Shown here one piece after another: positions 17,212-26,185 of a stretch of DNA of 64,000 nt (position 1 is its first letter; every line of letters begins with the position of its first letter). The notes under the pieces are model-generated. The model had not been told where the DNA came from. It did no database searches and saw only the letters and a program-made list of their open reading frames with translations. The position numbers were made by a program, and so were the translations under genes. Origin of the DNA: JAJYUU01 sp963822955 (GTDB lineage: Bacteria > Actinomycetota > Actinomycetes > Streptosporangiales > Streptosporangiaceae); assembly GCA_963822955.1 (NCBI GenBank), contig CAWGJS010000002.1:992001-1056000 (forward strand), read 5' to 3'.

Positions 17212-17739
17212 ATGGGGAACATCATGCGCTGGGGACGATTCACGACTATTGCTTCAGCTTCTGTCATTGCCGCGCTCGGCCTCAGCCTTGGGCTGGTCGG
17301 GACAGCCGGCGCTGCGCCGACCTCGGCTCCCACCGCAACGCACGCTGGCTCCGCGGCGGCTGCCCCGCACTACGTCGTGCTCAACTGCGCGGACAAGGCA
17401 CGGGTCAAGCCACGGACGATCACCCTAGCCTGCGCGGACCACGGCCTGTATCTGGCCAGCCTGCACTGGACCAGCTGGACGCCGGAACTTGCCAGTGCAT
17501 ATGGCACCGCGTGGGAGAACGACTGCAAGCCGGACTGCGCTGACGGACATTTTCACCACTATGCGGTGGTGGCTGTTCTGTGGGGCAGCGCCGCTGTGAA
17601 GGGACACGCCGGAGAGCGGCGCTACACCGAGGTCACCCTGAGCTATCCGAAGGCGCGCCCGCCGCTCTACGCGCGGAGCTGCAGCGGCAAGGTCGTGGCG
17701 ACGCACCCTGCCAGCCAGACGCTGCCGCTCACAGTCTGA
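17212..17739 (+). CDS. Secreted protein, unknown function
   Basis: A 175-residue protein; ATG 17224 is an alternative with GGGGA upstream. A Sec signal peptide (SVIAALGLSLGLVGTAGA) is cut probably after AGA. The mature part has six Cys, in VLNCADKARVKPRTITLACA, NDCKPDCADG and ARSCSG, probably three disulfides. HYAVVAVLWGSA and YTEVTLSYPKARPP are beta-strand-like. Small secreted proteins with the ITLACAD...W...W...NDC pattern are widespread in actinobacteria, without known function. Confidence 0.7.
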   Translation: MGNIMRWGRFTTIASASVIAALGLSLGLVGTAGAAPTSAPTATHAGSAAAAPHYVVLNCADKARVKPRTITLACADHGLYLASLHWTSWTPELASAYGTAWENDCKPDCADGHFHHYAVVAVLWGSAAVKGHAGERRYTEVTLSYPKARPPLYARSCSGKVVATHPASQTLPLTV

Positions 17740-17759
17740 CGCCGCCGGTCTGGCTGCCG

Positions 17760-18899
17760 TCAGAGCGCGTCGTGACGCTGGAGGTAATTCAGCGCGACCC
17801 AGCCAAGCGGGATCGGGAGCCAGAAGGACAGCAGCCGGAACAGCAGCACCGCGCTCAGTGCCGCCGCGGCGGGCACGTGCGCGATCGCGGTCATGAAGGC
17901 CGACATCGCGGCCTCGACTGCCCCGAGCCCGCCAGGCGTCGGCACTACGGACCCGACCGCGCTGCCGGCCAGGTAGACCACCGCGAGTGCAAAGAAATGA
18001 GCATGGCCGCCAACGGCCCGCACCGACGCATCCAGGCACAGGATGTAGCAGAAGGTCAGGAGCAACGCGCCGCCGATGCCCTCGGCGAGCTTCATCGGGC
18101 GCTGGGTGATGTCGAGCAGCCGCGGAATGACCTGACCAAGCGCCGGTGCCACCCGGGAACGCACCAGCCTGCGGCCAGCGGGCAGCGCGAGGCCGCCGAG
18201 CACTAGCGCGCCGAGCACCGCCAGCGCGATGTAGGCCCAGCTGGGCGGATGGAACGACGTGCTGGGAGAGCCACCGCTCAGCGCGATGAAGATCACCAGC
18301 AGCGTCATGTGCAGTGCGAATGCGAAGATCTGCGAGACGCCGACACTCGATGCGGCCTCGGCCGGGGGAACCTTCGCCCTGTTCAGGTAGCGGATGTTCA
18401 GGGCCACGCCACCTACCGCGGCCGGGGTGACCAGGGTAACGAACGATCCGGCCAGCTGGGCGAGCATCGTCCTGGCCCAGCTCAGCTTTTCCAGCACGAA
18501 TCCGGTCAGCGACAAGGTGGCGCCAACGTAGGTCAGGGCCGACAGGACCAGCCCGACCAGGACCCAGCGCCAGTCTGAGTGCCGCAGCAAGGGAGTGATC
18601 TGGTGCCGGTTGAACTCGCCGATGACCAGGTAGCCCGCGACGATCGCTGCCACCAGTGTCAGGACGCGCCCGGGGCTGATCCGTACCAGCTGCTCTGACG
18701 GCACGTCGATCTCGGGCTCGCCGCCGAGTAGCCGCCGCCGCAGGGCCGGCAGCACGTCTTTGCGGCGGCGCAGCTGCACCCTTGTCGAGCGGTGCAGGAC
18801 GACCGGCTGGAGCAGCGATACCAGGCTGGCCACCGCGGCCGATCCGAGCTTGGCAGTGGCCAGGTCTGCCGCCTGATCCGGGCCGACCAGGAGCGCCAT
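17760..18899 (-). CDS. LPG synthase transmembrane (UPF0104) part of the broken fusion
   Basis: This is the intact 3' piece, 379 residues from ATG 18899. It contains about eight helices of the lysylphosphatidylglycerol synthase membrane domain, with conserved LVTPAAVGGVALNIRYL and VVPTPGGLGAVEAAM. The family includes flippases and lipid-modifying enzymes; the soluble MprF aminoacyl-transfer domain is absent here. ATG 18899 is internal to the fusion and has no strong ribosome site, so a separate start is doubtful. Confidence 0.6.
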   Translation of the reverse strand: MALLVGPDQAADLATAKLGSAAVASLVSLLQPVVLHRSTRVQLRRRKDVLPALRRRLLGGEPEIDVPSEQLVRISPGRVLTLVAAIVAGYLVIGEFNRHQITPLLRHSDWRWVLVGLVLSALTYVGATLSLTGFVLEKLSWARTMLAQLAGSFVTLVTPAAVGGVALNIRYLNRAKVPPAEAASSVGVSQIFAFALHMTLLVIFIALSGGSPSTSFHPPSWAYIALAVLGALVLGGLALPAGRRLVRSRVAPALGQVIPRLLDITQRPMKLAEGIGGALLLTFCYILCLDASVRAVGGHAHFFALAVVYLAGSAVGSVVPTPGGLGAVEAAMSAFMTAIAHVPAAAALSAVLLFRLLSFWLPIPLGWVALNYLQRHDAL

Positions 18900-20322
18900 G
18901 GTGGCCGTCAGCTGCGCCTGATCCAGCCTGATCTGCAGGTCGGTTGCTGCAACGTCGCCGTCTCCCGGGCTCGAGCAGGGTCACCTCGGAGCCGTCCTCG
19001 CCGGATAGCTGGATGTGCTCGGCCGTCAGGGAGCGATGCGTGACGCGGTGGCGGTGAACCTTCAGCACCGCATCCCAGACCTGGCCGAGCTGCTCATTAG
19101 GCGGCGGAACGGGAAGCGCTGCGAGCGTCACTCCGTCAATGTGCCTGGTCGCGATGGCAGCAGCCTCCGGCCCGACCCGCACGGCCGCGATCAGCCTGGG
19201 CGTCGATACGCCGGCGTCCTCGACTGCGTACGCCATCAGGGACCGGCGCTCGACCGCGCGGCTGACGGTGAGCGGTGCGCTGCGGGAGACCTGGCTGGTC
19301 AGCCGCAGCCGGCGGTAGATCCGGTAGAGCGCGTCAGCGGCCTGCTGGTCCTGGTCGAACACCGTCACGTCCAGCCGCGCACCGTCATGGGTCCGCGCGG
19401 CATACCTGCGGTTCTCCGTCGTGCTGTTAGCAAGCCGGCGGATTGCCACCAGAGGCACGGTCGCTGAGCTCAGCGCGGCGGCGATCTCCGCTGCGCTCGG
19501 CCGCTCGGAGGTCGTGCCGATCAGGTACCGCAGCCCGGATCCGACGGCTGACCCGATCAGCAGCGTGACCAGGAGTGACAGCACGCTGCTCGTACCGGGC
19601 TCGGCCAGGCTGGTCAGGCAGTAGAAGACGATGGCGAGCGCAAACCAGGTCCGCCAGCGCGGCCGGCCGGTCAGGCCGATGACGGTCAGCAACGCGACCA
19701 GCCCGGCCAGGTACGGGTCGAGCAAGGTCGCGCCGGGCGGACTACCTGCCCTGGCCAGCGCCTTGTAGAGCTCGGTGATGTCGGGCAGCGACAAGATCGC
19801 GTTACCGGCGACCGTCACTCCCGCCGCTATCAGCCCGATCGCTACGCCCTCGGCCAGGCGCCGCAGCTGGCTGATGACAATCAGGCGGACCGCGAGCGCG
19901 ACCGGAAAAGCGACGAGGGCGAAGAATGCGATGTGGTGCAAGGGCGAGATCAGGTTCCTTGCCACGCGCTCGCTCGCCGCAACTACATCGGTCTCGACGC
20001 CGGTCGCCGCGGCTTTACCCAGCAGTCCGATGCCGAGCAGCAGGACTATCTCAATGGCTGCCGAGAGGCATCGGAGCAGGTCTGAGGGCCGCCGGATGCG
20101 GGGCTCGAGCTCGTCCTCGACCAGCAGCTTTGCCGCCAGGCTCGCCGAGCCATCGGTGCCAGCCGCAGCGGTTGCCGGGAATTGATCAGCTGGCAGCGCA
20201 TCACGGGCTGGCGCGGGAATGCGCCCGCGCGGCCCCGGCGGTGGGGCGGCCGCCGGACCGTCCGGAGCCGCCGTTGGCCCCTCCGGGGCTTCCTCCGGCG
20301 GCCGTCGCCGCGACAGCCTCAT
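17760..20322 (-). pseudogene. Kinase-like/lysylphosphatidylglycerol synthase TM fusion, frame broken
   Basis: The gene reads from ATG 20322 but its frame is broken once, near 18963-18966. Upstream of the break: a Pro-rich start, about six transmembrane helices, then a kinase-like domain with VAIRRLANS, a divergent catalytic loop VTHRSLTAEHIQL (HRS in place of HRD) and EVTLLEPG. Downstream, in the neighbouring frame, DGDVAATDLQIRLDQAQL continues the same domain and leads into the UPF0104/LPG_synthase_TM helices. The total of 2563 bases is one more than a multiple of three, so one extra base in the CCCGGG run explains it. Actinobacterial homologues are single proteins of about 850 residues. The kinase-like part may be inactive. 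Confidence 0.8.
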
Positions 20323-20394
20323 TCTGGAGATGGTTTCACTTGCGCAGCAACAGGCAAGAGGCGACCTCGGTTAGCCGTCCCGTATCGTGCGGAC

Positions 20395-21085
20395 GTGGTG
20401 CAAAACGCTGTCTCCGCCGCGCTTGACGCTGAAGCTGCCGCCCTCCTGGCGGCCGCGTCCCGGCTGACCGACGCTGACCTGGCTAAGGCTAGCCCGTGCA
20501 CGCCGTGGACGGTTGGTGAACTGGCGTGCCACATGCTGATCGGGGCGAGCCGGATCGGGCCGGCCCTGGCCGAGCCGGAGCGACCCGATCAGCCGCTGAT
20601 CAGCACGGCGGAGTACTACCGGCAAGATGAGCGCTTCTCGGCAGCCACTAATGCCGACCGGATCGAGACGGCCAGGGCGCTGGCAAGGCAGCTGGCCGGA
20701 CCGGGCGCGATCGCGGTCGAGTTCGACCGGCGCTGCCGGGAATCGGCACAGCTGCTTGCTGGCGCGCCAGAAGGCCGCACGGTCACCAGCCGGCACAGCG
20801 ACCGCATGCTGCTAACCGACTTTGCCAGGACCAGGGTCGTCGAGCTCGCCCTGCACGGCCTTGACCTCGCCCAGGGCCTGTCCTGGCCGCCATGGCTGAC
20901 GATTGAGGCAGCGGATGTCCTGGAGGACCTGCTGCTGCCAGGCTGGCGACAGCAGCCAGCTGTGCCGCGACCTTGCCTGCGATCGCGTCGGGCTGATTGC
21001 CCGCCTGACCGGACGGGCCAGCCTGTCGGGCGCCGAGCAGCACGTGCTGAGCGACGCGGGCATTCCGAGGCTCGCGTTCGGCTGA
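20395..21085 (+). pseudogene. Maleylpyruvate isomerase/DinB-fold protein, frame broken
   Basis: GTG 20395 or 20398 starts a mycothiol-dependent maleylpyruvate isomerase-like protein: SPCTPWTVGELACHMLIGAS has the first metal-binding His, and FARTRVVELALHGLDLAQGL the last helix with its His. After DVLEDLLLPG near 20941-20946 the open frame turns to Arg-rich text (ending 21144), while the next frame gives DSSQLCRDLACDRVGL, then ARLTGRASLSGAEQHVL and stops at 21085, the expected C-terminus. Length 691 is one over a multiple of three, fitting one extra base. The family carries out thiol-dependent isomerisation or related chemistry; substrate unknown. Confidence 0.75.
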
Positions 21086-21177
21086 GTCAGGCCGGCTGCC
21101 TGGACTGCGAGCTGACACGCGCATTCGTTCGCGGCTTGGGATAGTCAGGCACCACCTGGCAGGCCTACCATGCGCAC

Positions 21178-23484
21178 GTGGCAATGGGATTGGTCGCAGT
21201 CAAGCGGCTGCTGGTCGGCAGGCCCATGCAGAGCGAGCGGCTCGGTCACACGCTGCTGCCCAAGAAGATCGCGTTGCCCGTGTTCGCCAGTGACGCGCTG
21301 TCCTCGGTTGCTTACGCTACGCAGGAGATCCTGCTCGTCCTTGCCGCCGGCGGGATCGCGCTCATCGCTTACACGCCCTGGATCGCGCTGGCCGTCGCCC
21401 TGCTGATGCTCGTCGTGGTCGCCTCGTACCGCCAGAATGTGCACGCCTACCCATCCGGCGGCGGCGACTACGAGGTCACCACGACGAACTTCAGCTCGCA
21501 GGTCGGCATGACGGTCGCGAGCGCGCTGATGGTCGACTACACCCTGACCGTCGCGGTGTCGGTGTCATCCGGAGTAGCCAATCTCGCGTCCGCGTTCCCC
21601 GCCCTCAACTCGCACGTCACGCTGATAGCGGCGGTCGTCGTCGCCGTGATCGCGATCATGAACCTGCGCGGCGTGCGGGAGTCCGGCACCGGCTTCGCGA
21701 TCCCCACGTACTGCTTCATCGCCATCGTCATGGTGATGATCGTCTGGGGCGGGATCCGGCTGGCGCTCGGCCAGCACCTGCACGCCGAGACGGCCAGCTA
21801 CCCGATCAAGACCACCGGCGAGTTCGCCGGGCTGGCGCTGATATTCCTGGTGCTGCGCGCTTTCTCGTCTGGATGCACGGCACTGACCGGAGTCGAGGCG
21901 ATCAGCAACGGCGTGCCCGCATTCAAGCCGCCCAAGAGCAAGAACGCCGCGACCACACTGGCGCTGCTCGGCGGCATCGCGGTCACCATGTTCGGCGGCG
22001 TTACCGCCCTGGCCCTGGTCAGCCACGTGCACGCCGGGAATCTGATCGGCACTCCGCGAGGCTATATCCAGGCGACGGTGATCGCGCAGGTCGGCCGGGC
22101 GGTCTTCGGCTATTCATCGCCGCTGTTCTACGTGCTGCAGCTGTTCACGGCACTGATCCTGGTGCTGGCAGCCAACACGGCGTTTAACGGCTTCCCGGTC
22201 CTTGCCTCGATCCTCGCCAGGGACGGCTATCTGCCGCGCCAACTGCACACCCGCGGTGACCGGCTGGCCTTCAGCAACGGCATCCTGCTGCTGTCCGGCT
22301 TCGCGATCGTGCTGATCGTCGCCTTCCACGCATCGCCAACCCGGCTGATCCAGCTCTACATCGTCGGCGTGTTCGTCTCCTTCACCTGCAGCCAGACCGG
22401 AATGATCAGGCACTGGAACCGCCTGCTGCGCGGGACATCCGATGCCTCGCAGCGGCTCCGGATGTTCAGGTCACGGACTATCAACACGATCGGCGCCTGC
22501 GTCACCGGAGCGGTGCTGGTCATCGTGGTGATCAGCAAGTTCCTCGACGGCGCCTGGATAGCGGTCGCTGCCATGGTCGTGCTCTGGTACACCATGCACG
22601 GCATCCGGCGGCACTACACCAGCGTCGCGGCGGAGCTGACCCCGGACGAGGAAGCCGCGATGACCCTCCCGGCGAGCAACATCGCAATCGTGCTCGTGTC
22701 CAAGCTGCACCGGCCGACGCTGCGCGCGCTCGCCTATGCGCGGGCATCGCGGCCCGCGCGGCTGCACGCAGTGACGGTGGACGTGGACGCTGCGGAGACC
22801 CGGCGGCTGCGACAGGAGTGGGACCGCAGCTCGATGCCGCTGGCGCTCACCGTGATCTCCTCGCCGTACCGGGAGATCACCCGCCCGGTGATCGAGTATG
22901 TGCGCAGCCTGCGGCGGGAGAGCCCGCGTGACATCGTCACCGTGTACGTACCGGAGTACGTGCTCGGCCACTGGTGGGAGCAGGCGCTGCACAACCAGAG
23001 CGCCCTCCGGCTGAAGGCACGCCTGCTCCTGGAACGCGGCGTGGTCGTGGCCAGCGTCCCGTATCAGCTCGCCTCGGCGAGCCGGGCGGCGTCGGCAGCC
23101 GATCCGCTGGCGAGCCCACGCCTGCTTGCCAGCCGCGAGGCGCTGCATGCCGCAGAGATCTTGGAGGAGATCAGCGCGCTCCCCGCACATACCGCGCACC
23201 GGCCGATTCCGATATCCGACAGCCGGCACCGGGAGATCGTCAACGTGGCCGGGACGCTGCGCGCTGTCACGATCCGGCCGCGTGGCGGGAGTCTGACGAT
23301 GGAAGCCGAGCTGTGGGACGGCACTGGCCGGGTACTACTGGTCTGGCTGGGCCGGCGCGACATTGCCGGCATCGAGCCGGGCCGCAAGCTCGTCGTCCGC
23401 GGCAGGCTCACCAGCATGAGGGGCGAGCGGGCGATCTACAACCCGGTCTACGAGCTGCAGCCGACGGCTGGCACGCACGACTGA
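21178..23484 (+). CDS. kimA: KimA-like potassium/APC permease with C-terminal OB-fold
   Basis: A 768-residue protein. The first 600 residues match the KimA (YdaO) branch of APC permeases, high-affinity K+ importers: KKIALPVFASDALSSVAYAT, VVASYRQNVHAYPSGGGDYE, and GCTALTGVEAISNGVPAFK, in about twelve helices. After a soluble stretch (residues about 500-680) comes an OB-fold-like module (about 687-762) with LTMEAELWDGTGRVLLVWLG and IEPGRKLVVRGRL. In other actinobacteria this module is, to my knowledge, a separate small protein encoded near K+ transport genes. The gene converges on kdpDE, which fits a role in K+ uptake. KimA in Bacillus is regulated by c-di-AMP; no riboswitch was seen upstream. 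Confidence 0.8.
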   Translation: MAMGLVAVKRLLVGRPMQSERLGHTLLPKKIALPVFASDALSSVAYATQEILLVLAAGGIALIAYTPWIALAVALLMLVVVASYRQNVHAYPSGGGDYEVTTTNFSSQVGMTVASALMVDYTLTVAVSVSSGVANLASAFPALNSHVTLIAAVVVAVIAIMNLRGVRESGTGFAIPTYCFIAIVMVMIVWGGIRLALGQHLHAETASYPIKTTGEFAGLALIFLVLRAFSSGCTALTGVEAISNGVPAFKPPKSKNAATTLALLGGIAVTMFGGVTALALVSHVHAGNLIGTPRGYIQATVIAQVGRAVFGYSSPLFYVLQLFTALILVLAANTAFNGFPVLASILARDGYLPRQLHTRGDRLAFSNGILLLSGFAIVLIVAFHASPTRLIQLYIVGVFVSFTCSQTGMIRHWNRLLRGTSDASQRLRMFRSRTINTIGACVTGAVLVIVVISKFLDGAWIAVAAMVVLWYTMHGIRRHYTSVAAELTPDEEAAMTLPASNIAIVLVSKLHRPTLRALAYARASRPARLHAVTVDVDAAETRRLRQEWDRSSMPLALTVISSPYREITRPVIEYVRSLRRESPRDIVTVYVPEYVLGHWWEQALHNQSALRLKARLLLERGVVVASVPYQLASASRAASAADPLASPRLLASREALHAAEILEEISALPAHTAHRPIPISDSRHREIVNVAGTLRAVTIRPRGGSLTMEAELWDGTGRVLLVWLGRRDIAGIEPGRKLVVRGRLTSMRGERAIYNPVYELQPTAGTHD

Positions 23485-23505
23485 CGAACCGGCGGGCTGC
23501 CGCGG

Positions 23506-24180
23506 TCACGGCCGGAACCGGTACCCCATGCCAGGCTCGGTCAGCAGGAAGCGCGGCGCCGACGGGTCCGGCTCCAGCTTGCGCCGCAGGTTGGCGACAT
23601 ACACGCGCAGGTAGTTGGCCTCGGTCTGGTAGCCAGGACCCCACACCTCCTGCAGCAGCTGCCGCTGGGTCACCAGCCGGTCAGAGTTCCGAGCCAGGAC
23701 CTCAAGCAGCTGCCACTCGGTCGGCGTGAGCCGCACGTCGGCGCCGCCCCTGGTGACGCGCTTGCGGGCAAGATCCACCGTGAACTCATCCGTCCTCACG
23801 ACCGGCTCGTCCGGGGCCGGCGACGCACGCCGGACCGCGGCCCGCAGCCGCGCCAGCAGCTCGTCCATGCCGAACGGCTTGGTCACGTAGTCGTCAGCAC
23901 CGGCGTCGAGCGCGGCCACCTTCTGGCTCTCCTGCCCCCAGGCCGACAGCACGATGATCGGGGTCGACGTCCAGCCGCGGACTCCCCTGATCACCTCGGT
24001 GCCGTCCATGTCCGGCAGCCCCAGGTCCAGTATGAGGACGTCCGGCCGCTCCCGCGCCATCGCGGCTAGCCCCGAAGCGCCATCAGCTGCGGTGCTGACC
24101 TGGTACTTGCGCGCCGTCAGGTTGATCTTCAGGGCTCGCAGGATCGGCGCCTCGTCATCGATCACCAGAACCTTCGTCAT
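23506..24180 (-). CDS. kdpE: Response regulator KdpE
   Basis: A 224-residue OmpR-type regulator. Receiver: D8-D9, phospho-acceptor D52 in LILDLGLPDMDG, and Lys in VTKPFGM. Output: LTPTEWQLLEVLARNSDRLV, YLRVYVANLRRKLEPDP and TEPGMGYRF, characteristic of KdpE. It is read after kdpD, 24 bases away. KdpE normally activates the K+-ATPase genes kdpFABC, but none are in the window, so the target may be the convergent KimA-like gene or a distant operon. Confidence 0.9.
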   Translation of the reverse strand: MTKVLVIDDEAPILRALKINLTARKYQVSTAADGASGLAAMARERPDVLILDLGLPDMDGTEVIRGVRGWTSTPIIVLSAWGQESQKVAALDAGADDYVTKPFGMDELLARLRAAVRRASPAPDEPVVRTDEFTVDLARKRVTRGGADVRLTPTEWQLLEVLARNSDRLVTQRQLLQEVWGPGYQTEANYLRVYVANLRRKLEPDPSAPRFLLTEPGMGYRFRP

Positions 24181-24204
24181 GACGGGGCCGTCACAGTCGG
24201 GTCG

Positions 24205-26112
24205 TCACGGCCGGGCTGGCACGCCTGCGGTGCTGGCCGCTGCGCACGCCAGGGTGACCTCCATGGTCAGCCCGCCGCCGGGAGTATCGGTGGCCCGGAC
24301 CGTACCGCCCATGGTATCCAGGAAGCCCCGGACGACAGCGAGCCCCAGGCCGACCCCGGTCCCGCCGGACGGATCGCCGCCCCGGCCGTCCAGGCGCCGG
24401 AACGGCTCGAACATGGTGTCCTTGAGCTCATCCGGCACCCCGCGCCCGTGGTCGATGATCTCGAGCACGACCGCATCGCCGTCCCGGTGGGCCCGCAGGC
24501 CCGGTCGCTGCCCTGCGGGTGAGAACGCCAGCGCGTTGGCGAAAAGGTTGGCCAGCACCCGCTCGAGCAGTCCCGGATCGGTAAGAACAAGAGGAAGGCC
24601 ATCGGGAACGGCGAGCTCCAGCAATCCGCCGCCATCCAGGCCGCGCAACGCCACGGGCGCGACCTCGTCGATCGCGGTGGGCCGCAGGAACGGCTGCAGC
24701 GAGCCAGTCGTGAGCCGGCTCATGTCCAGCAGGTTGCCGATCAGCGCGTCCAGGCGGTCAGCCGACGCCTCAATCGTGGCGAGCAGGGCCGCCTCGTCGG
24801 CTTGCGTCCACTCCACATCGGTCTGGCGCAGCGTGCTCACGCTGGCCTTGATCGAGGCAAGCGGCGTGCGCAGGTCGTGGCTGACCGCCGCGAGCAAAGC
24901 CGTGCGCATGCGGTTGCCCTCGGCAAGCGCCTCAGCTTGCGCTGCCTGGGTCCGCAGCCGGTCGCGGTCCAGGGCGGCAGCGACCTGGGCGGTGAGCCCA
25001 TCGAGCAGCCGGGGTGAGAGCGGCCGCTGCTGTCCGGACACTTCGAGGACGAGGTCCGGCCTCGCCTTGGTCCGCTGCACCGGGTCATCGTCGGCTGCGC
25101 CGCCGCTCCCAGCCACGCGGACCCACGCCCCGCCCGAGCGCTCCAGCAGCTCAGCCCGCCCGCCGCGGTTAGCTATCAGGTGGTCAAGTACGGCGGCCGG
25201 GGTGTCCTGGCCGCCGAGGACGGTCTGAGCGAGCGCCAGCAGGTCCTCGGCCTCCTCGGTGCTTCGCGCGGCCTGGCGAGCCCGGAGTGCCGCCAGGTGC
25301 ACGACGCTGCTCACGGTGACAGCAACCGTCACGAACAGCAGGAGTGCCAGCAGGCTCTTGCCATCGGCGATGGTGAGGGTGTGCACCGGCGGGGTGAAGT
25401 ACCAGTTCACCAGCAGGCTGGCGGTCACGGCGGCCAGCACGGCGGGCCAGAAGCCGCCGACGACCGCCACGGCGACGACAGCCACCAGATAGATGAGCAG
25501 GTCATCGCCGAGATCGAGATGCTGGCTCCGCGCGGAAAGCGCGAGCGTGAGCAGCGGGAGCCCGGCGACTAGCAAGACTCCGGCCAGCACCCGCCGGGCA
25601 CCGATCCCGCCGGTCAGGTCGGCGAGGTGCCGCGTCGCGCGGCCGCCGCGCAAGACCAGGCTGCGCCGCTCAGCAGCGCCCTCGGGCTCGGCCGTGCCGT
25701 CGTCCTCGGGCCGACCAGGAATCTCCACAATCCATAGTGTGAACGATCCGGCGAAGCGGCGCACCACCATGCCGGTCAGCATTCCGATGACAGTGCAGCC
25801 TGTGATGGTGATGGCAGCCTCTGCTGCCAGCTGCCCCGTCGGCTGCAGGTGCGCATACGGGGCTCGGGAGAACCCCACCACCGTCATCCAGCCGATCGCG
25901 CCGAGCACCAGGGCCGCGGCCGTCTCCGCGAACGCGGCCCCGGCCGTAACGATGACGGCAGCCAGGACGAGCACCCACCCAGGCGACAGCCCGCCGCCGC
26001 TGGCAGCAGCGCATGCCCCGACGACGAGCAGCGCACCGAAGCCGACCGGAAGCGCCAGCGGCGCGGATATGCCGCGCCTGCGCCGCGGCGGAGAGTCTGA
26101 GGGCTGGCTCAC
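24205..26112 (-). CDS. kdpD: KdpD-type sensor histidine kinase lacking the N-terminal KdpD domain
   Basis: A 635-residue kinase; full KdpD proteins have about 850-900 residues. The cytoplasmic KdpD/USP-like sensor region is missing. It has three membrane segments in residues 15-110, then the DUF4118 four-helix block (about 185-290) with LLIYLVAVVAVAVVGGFWP and NWYFTPPVHTLTIAD, a GAF-like region, HisKA with AVSHDLRTPLASIKA, and an ATPase domain with NLFANALAFSP, DHGRGVP and GVGLGLAVVRGF. The paired regulator lies downstream. The extra N-terminal membrane segments in place of the soluble sensor are odd and suggest different input control. Confidence 0.85.
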   Translation of the reverse strand: MSQPSDSPPRRRRGISAPLALPVGFGALLVVGACAAASGGGLSPGWVLVLAAVIVTAGAAFAETAAALVLGAIGWMTVVGFSRAPYAHLQPTGQLAAEAAITITGCTVIGMLTGMVVRRFAGSFTLWIVEIPGRPEDDGTAEPEGAAERRSLVLRGGRATRHLADLTGGIGARRVLAGVLLVAGLPLLTLALSARSQHLDLGDDLLIYLVAVVAVAVVGGFWPAVLAAVTASLLVNWYFTPPVHTLTIADGKSLLALLLFVTVAVTVSSVVHLAALRARQAARSTEEAEDLLALAQTVLGGQDTPAAVLDHLIANRGGRAELLERSGGAWVRVAGSGGAADDDPVQRTKARPDLVLEVSGQQRPLSPRLLDGLTAQVAAALDRDRLRTQAAQAEALAEGNRMRTALLAAVSHDLRTPLASIKASVSTLRQTDVEWTQADEAALLATIEASADRLDALIGNLLDMSRLTTGSLQPFLRPTAIDEVAPVALRGLDGGGLLELAVPDGLPLVLTDPGLLERVLANLFANALAFSPAGQRPGLRAHRDGDAVVLEIIDHGRGVPDELKDTMFEPFRRLDGRGGDPSGGTGVGLGLAVVRGFLDTMGGTVRATDTPGGGLTMEVTLACAAASTAGVPARP

Positions 26113-26185
26113 TCCGCCAGTTCATACTGGATCGGCGCGATTCCCGGTGATCTTCACACCTTCTTAACGCCAGCTAACCTCGTCT

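Noticed and set aside
17425..17760. Continuation of the broken kinase-like frame past the LPG-synthase end
   Set aside because: After the break near 18965 this frame is out of phase with the membrane-domain gene; it runs through only because stops are rare, and it overlaps the secreted-protein gene on the other strand.
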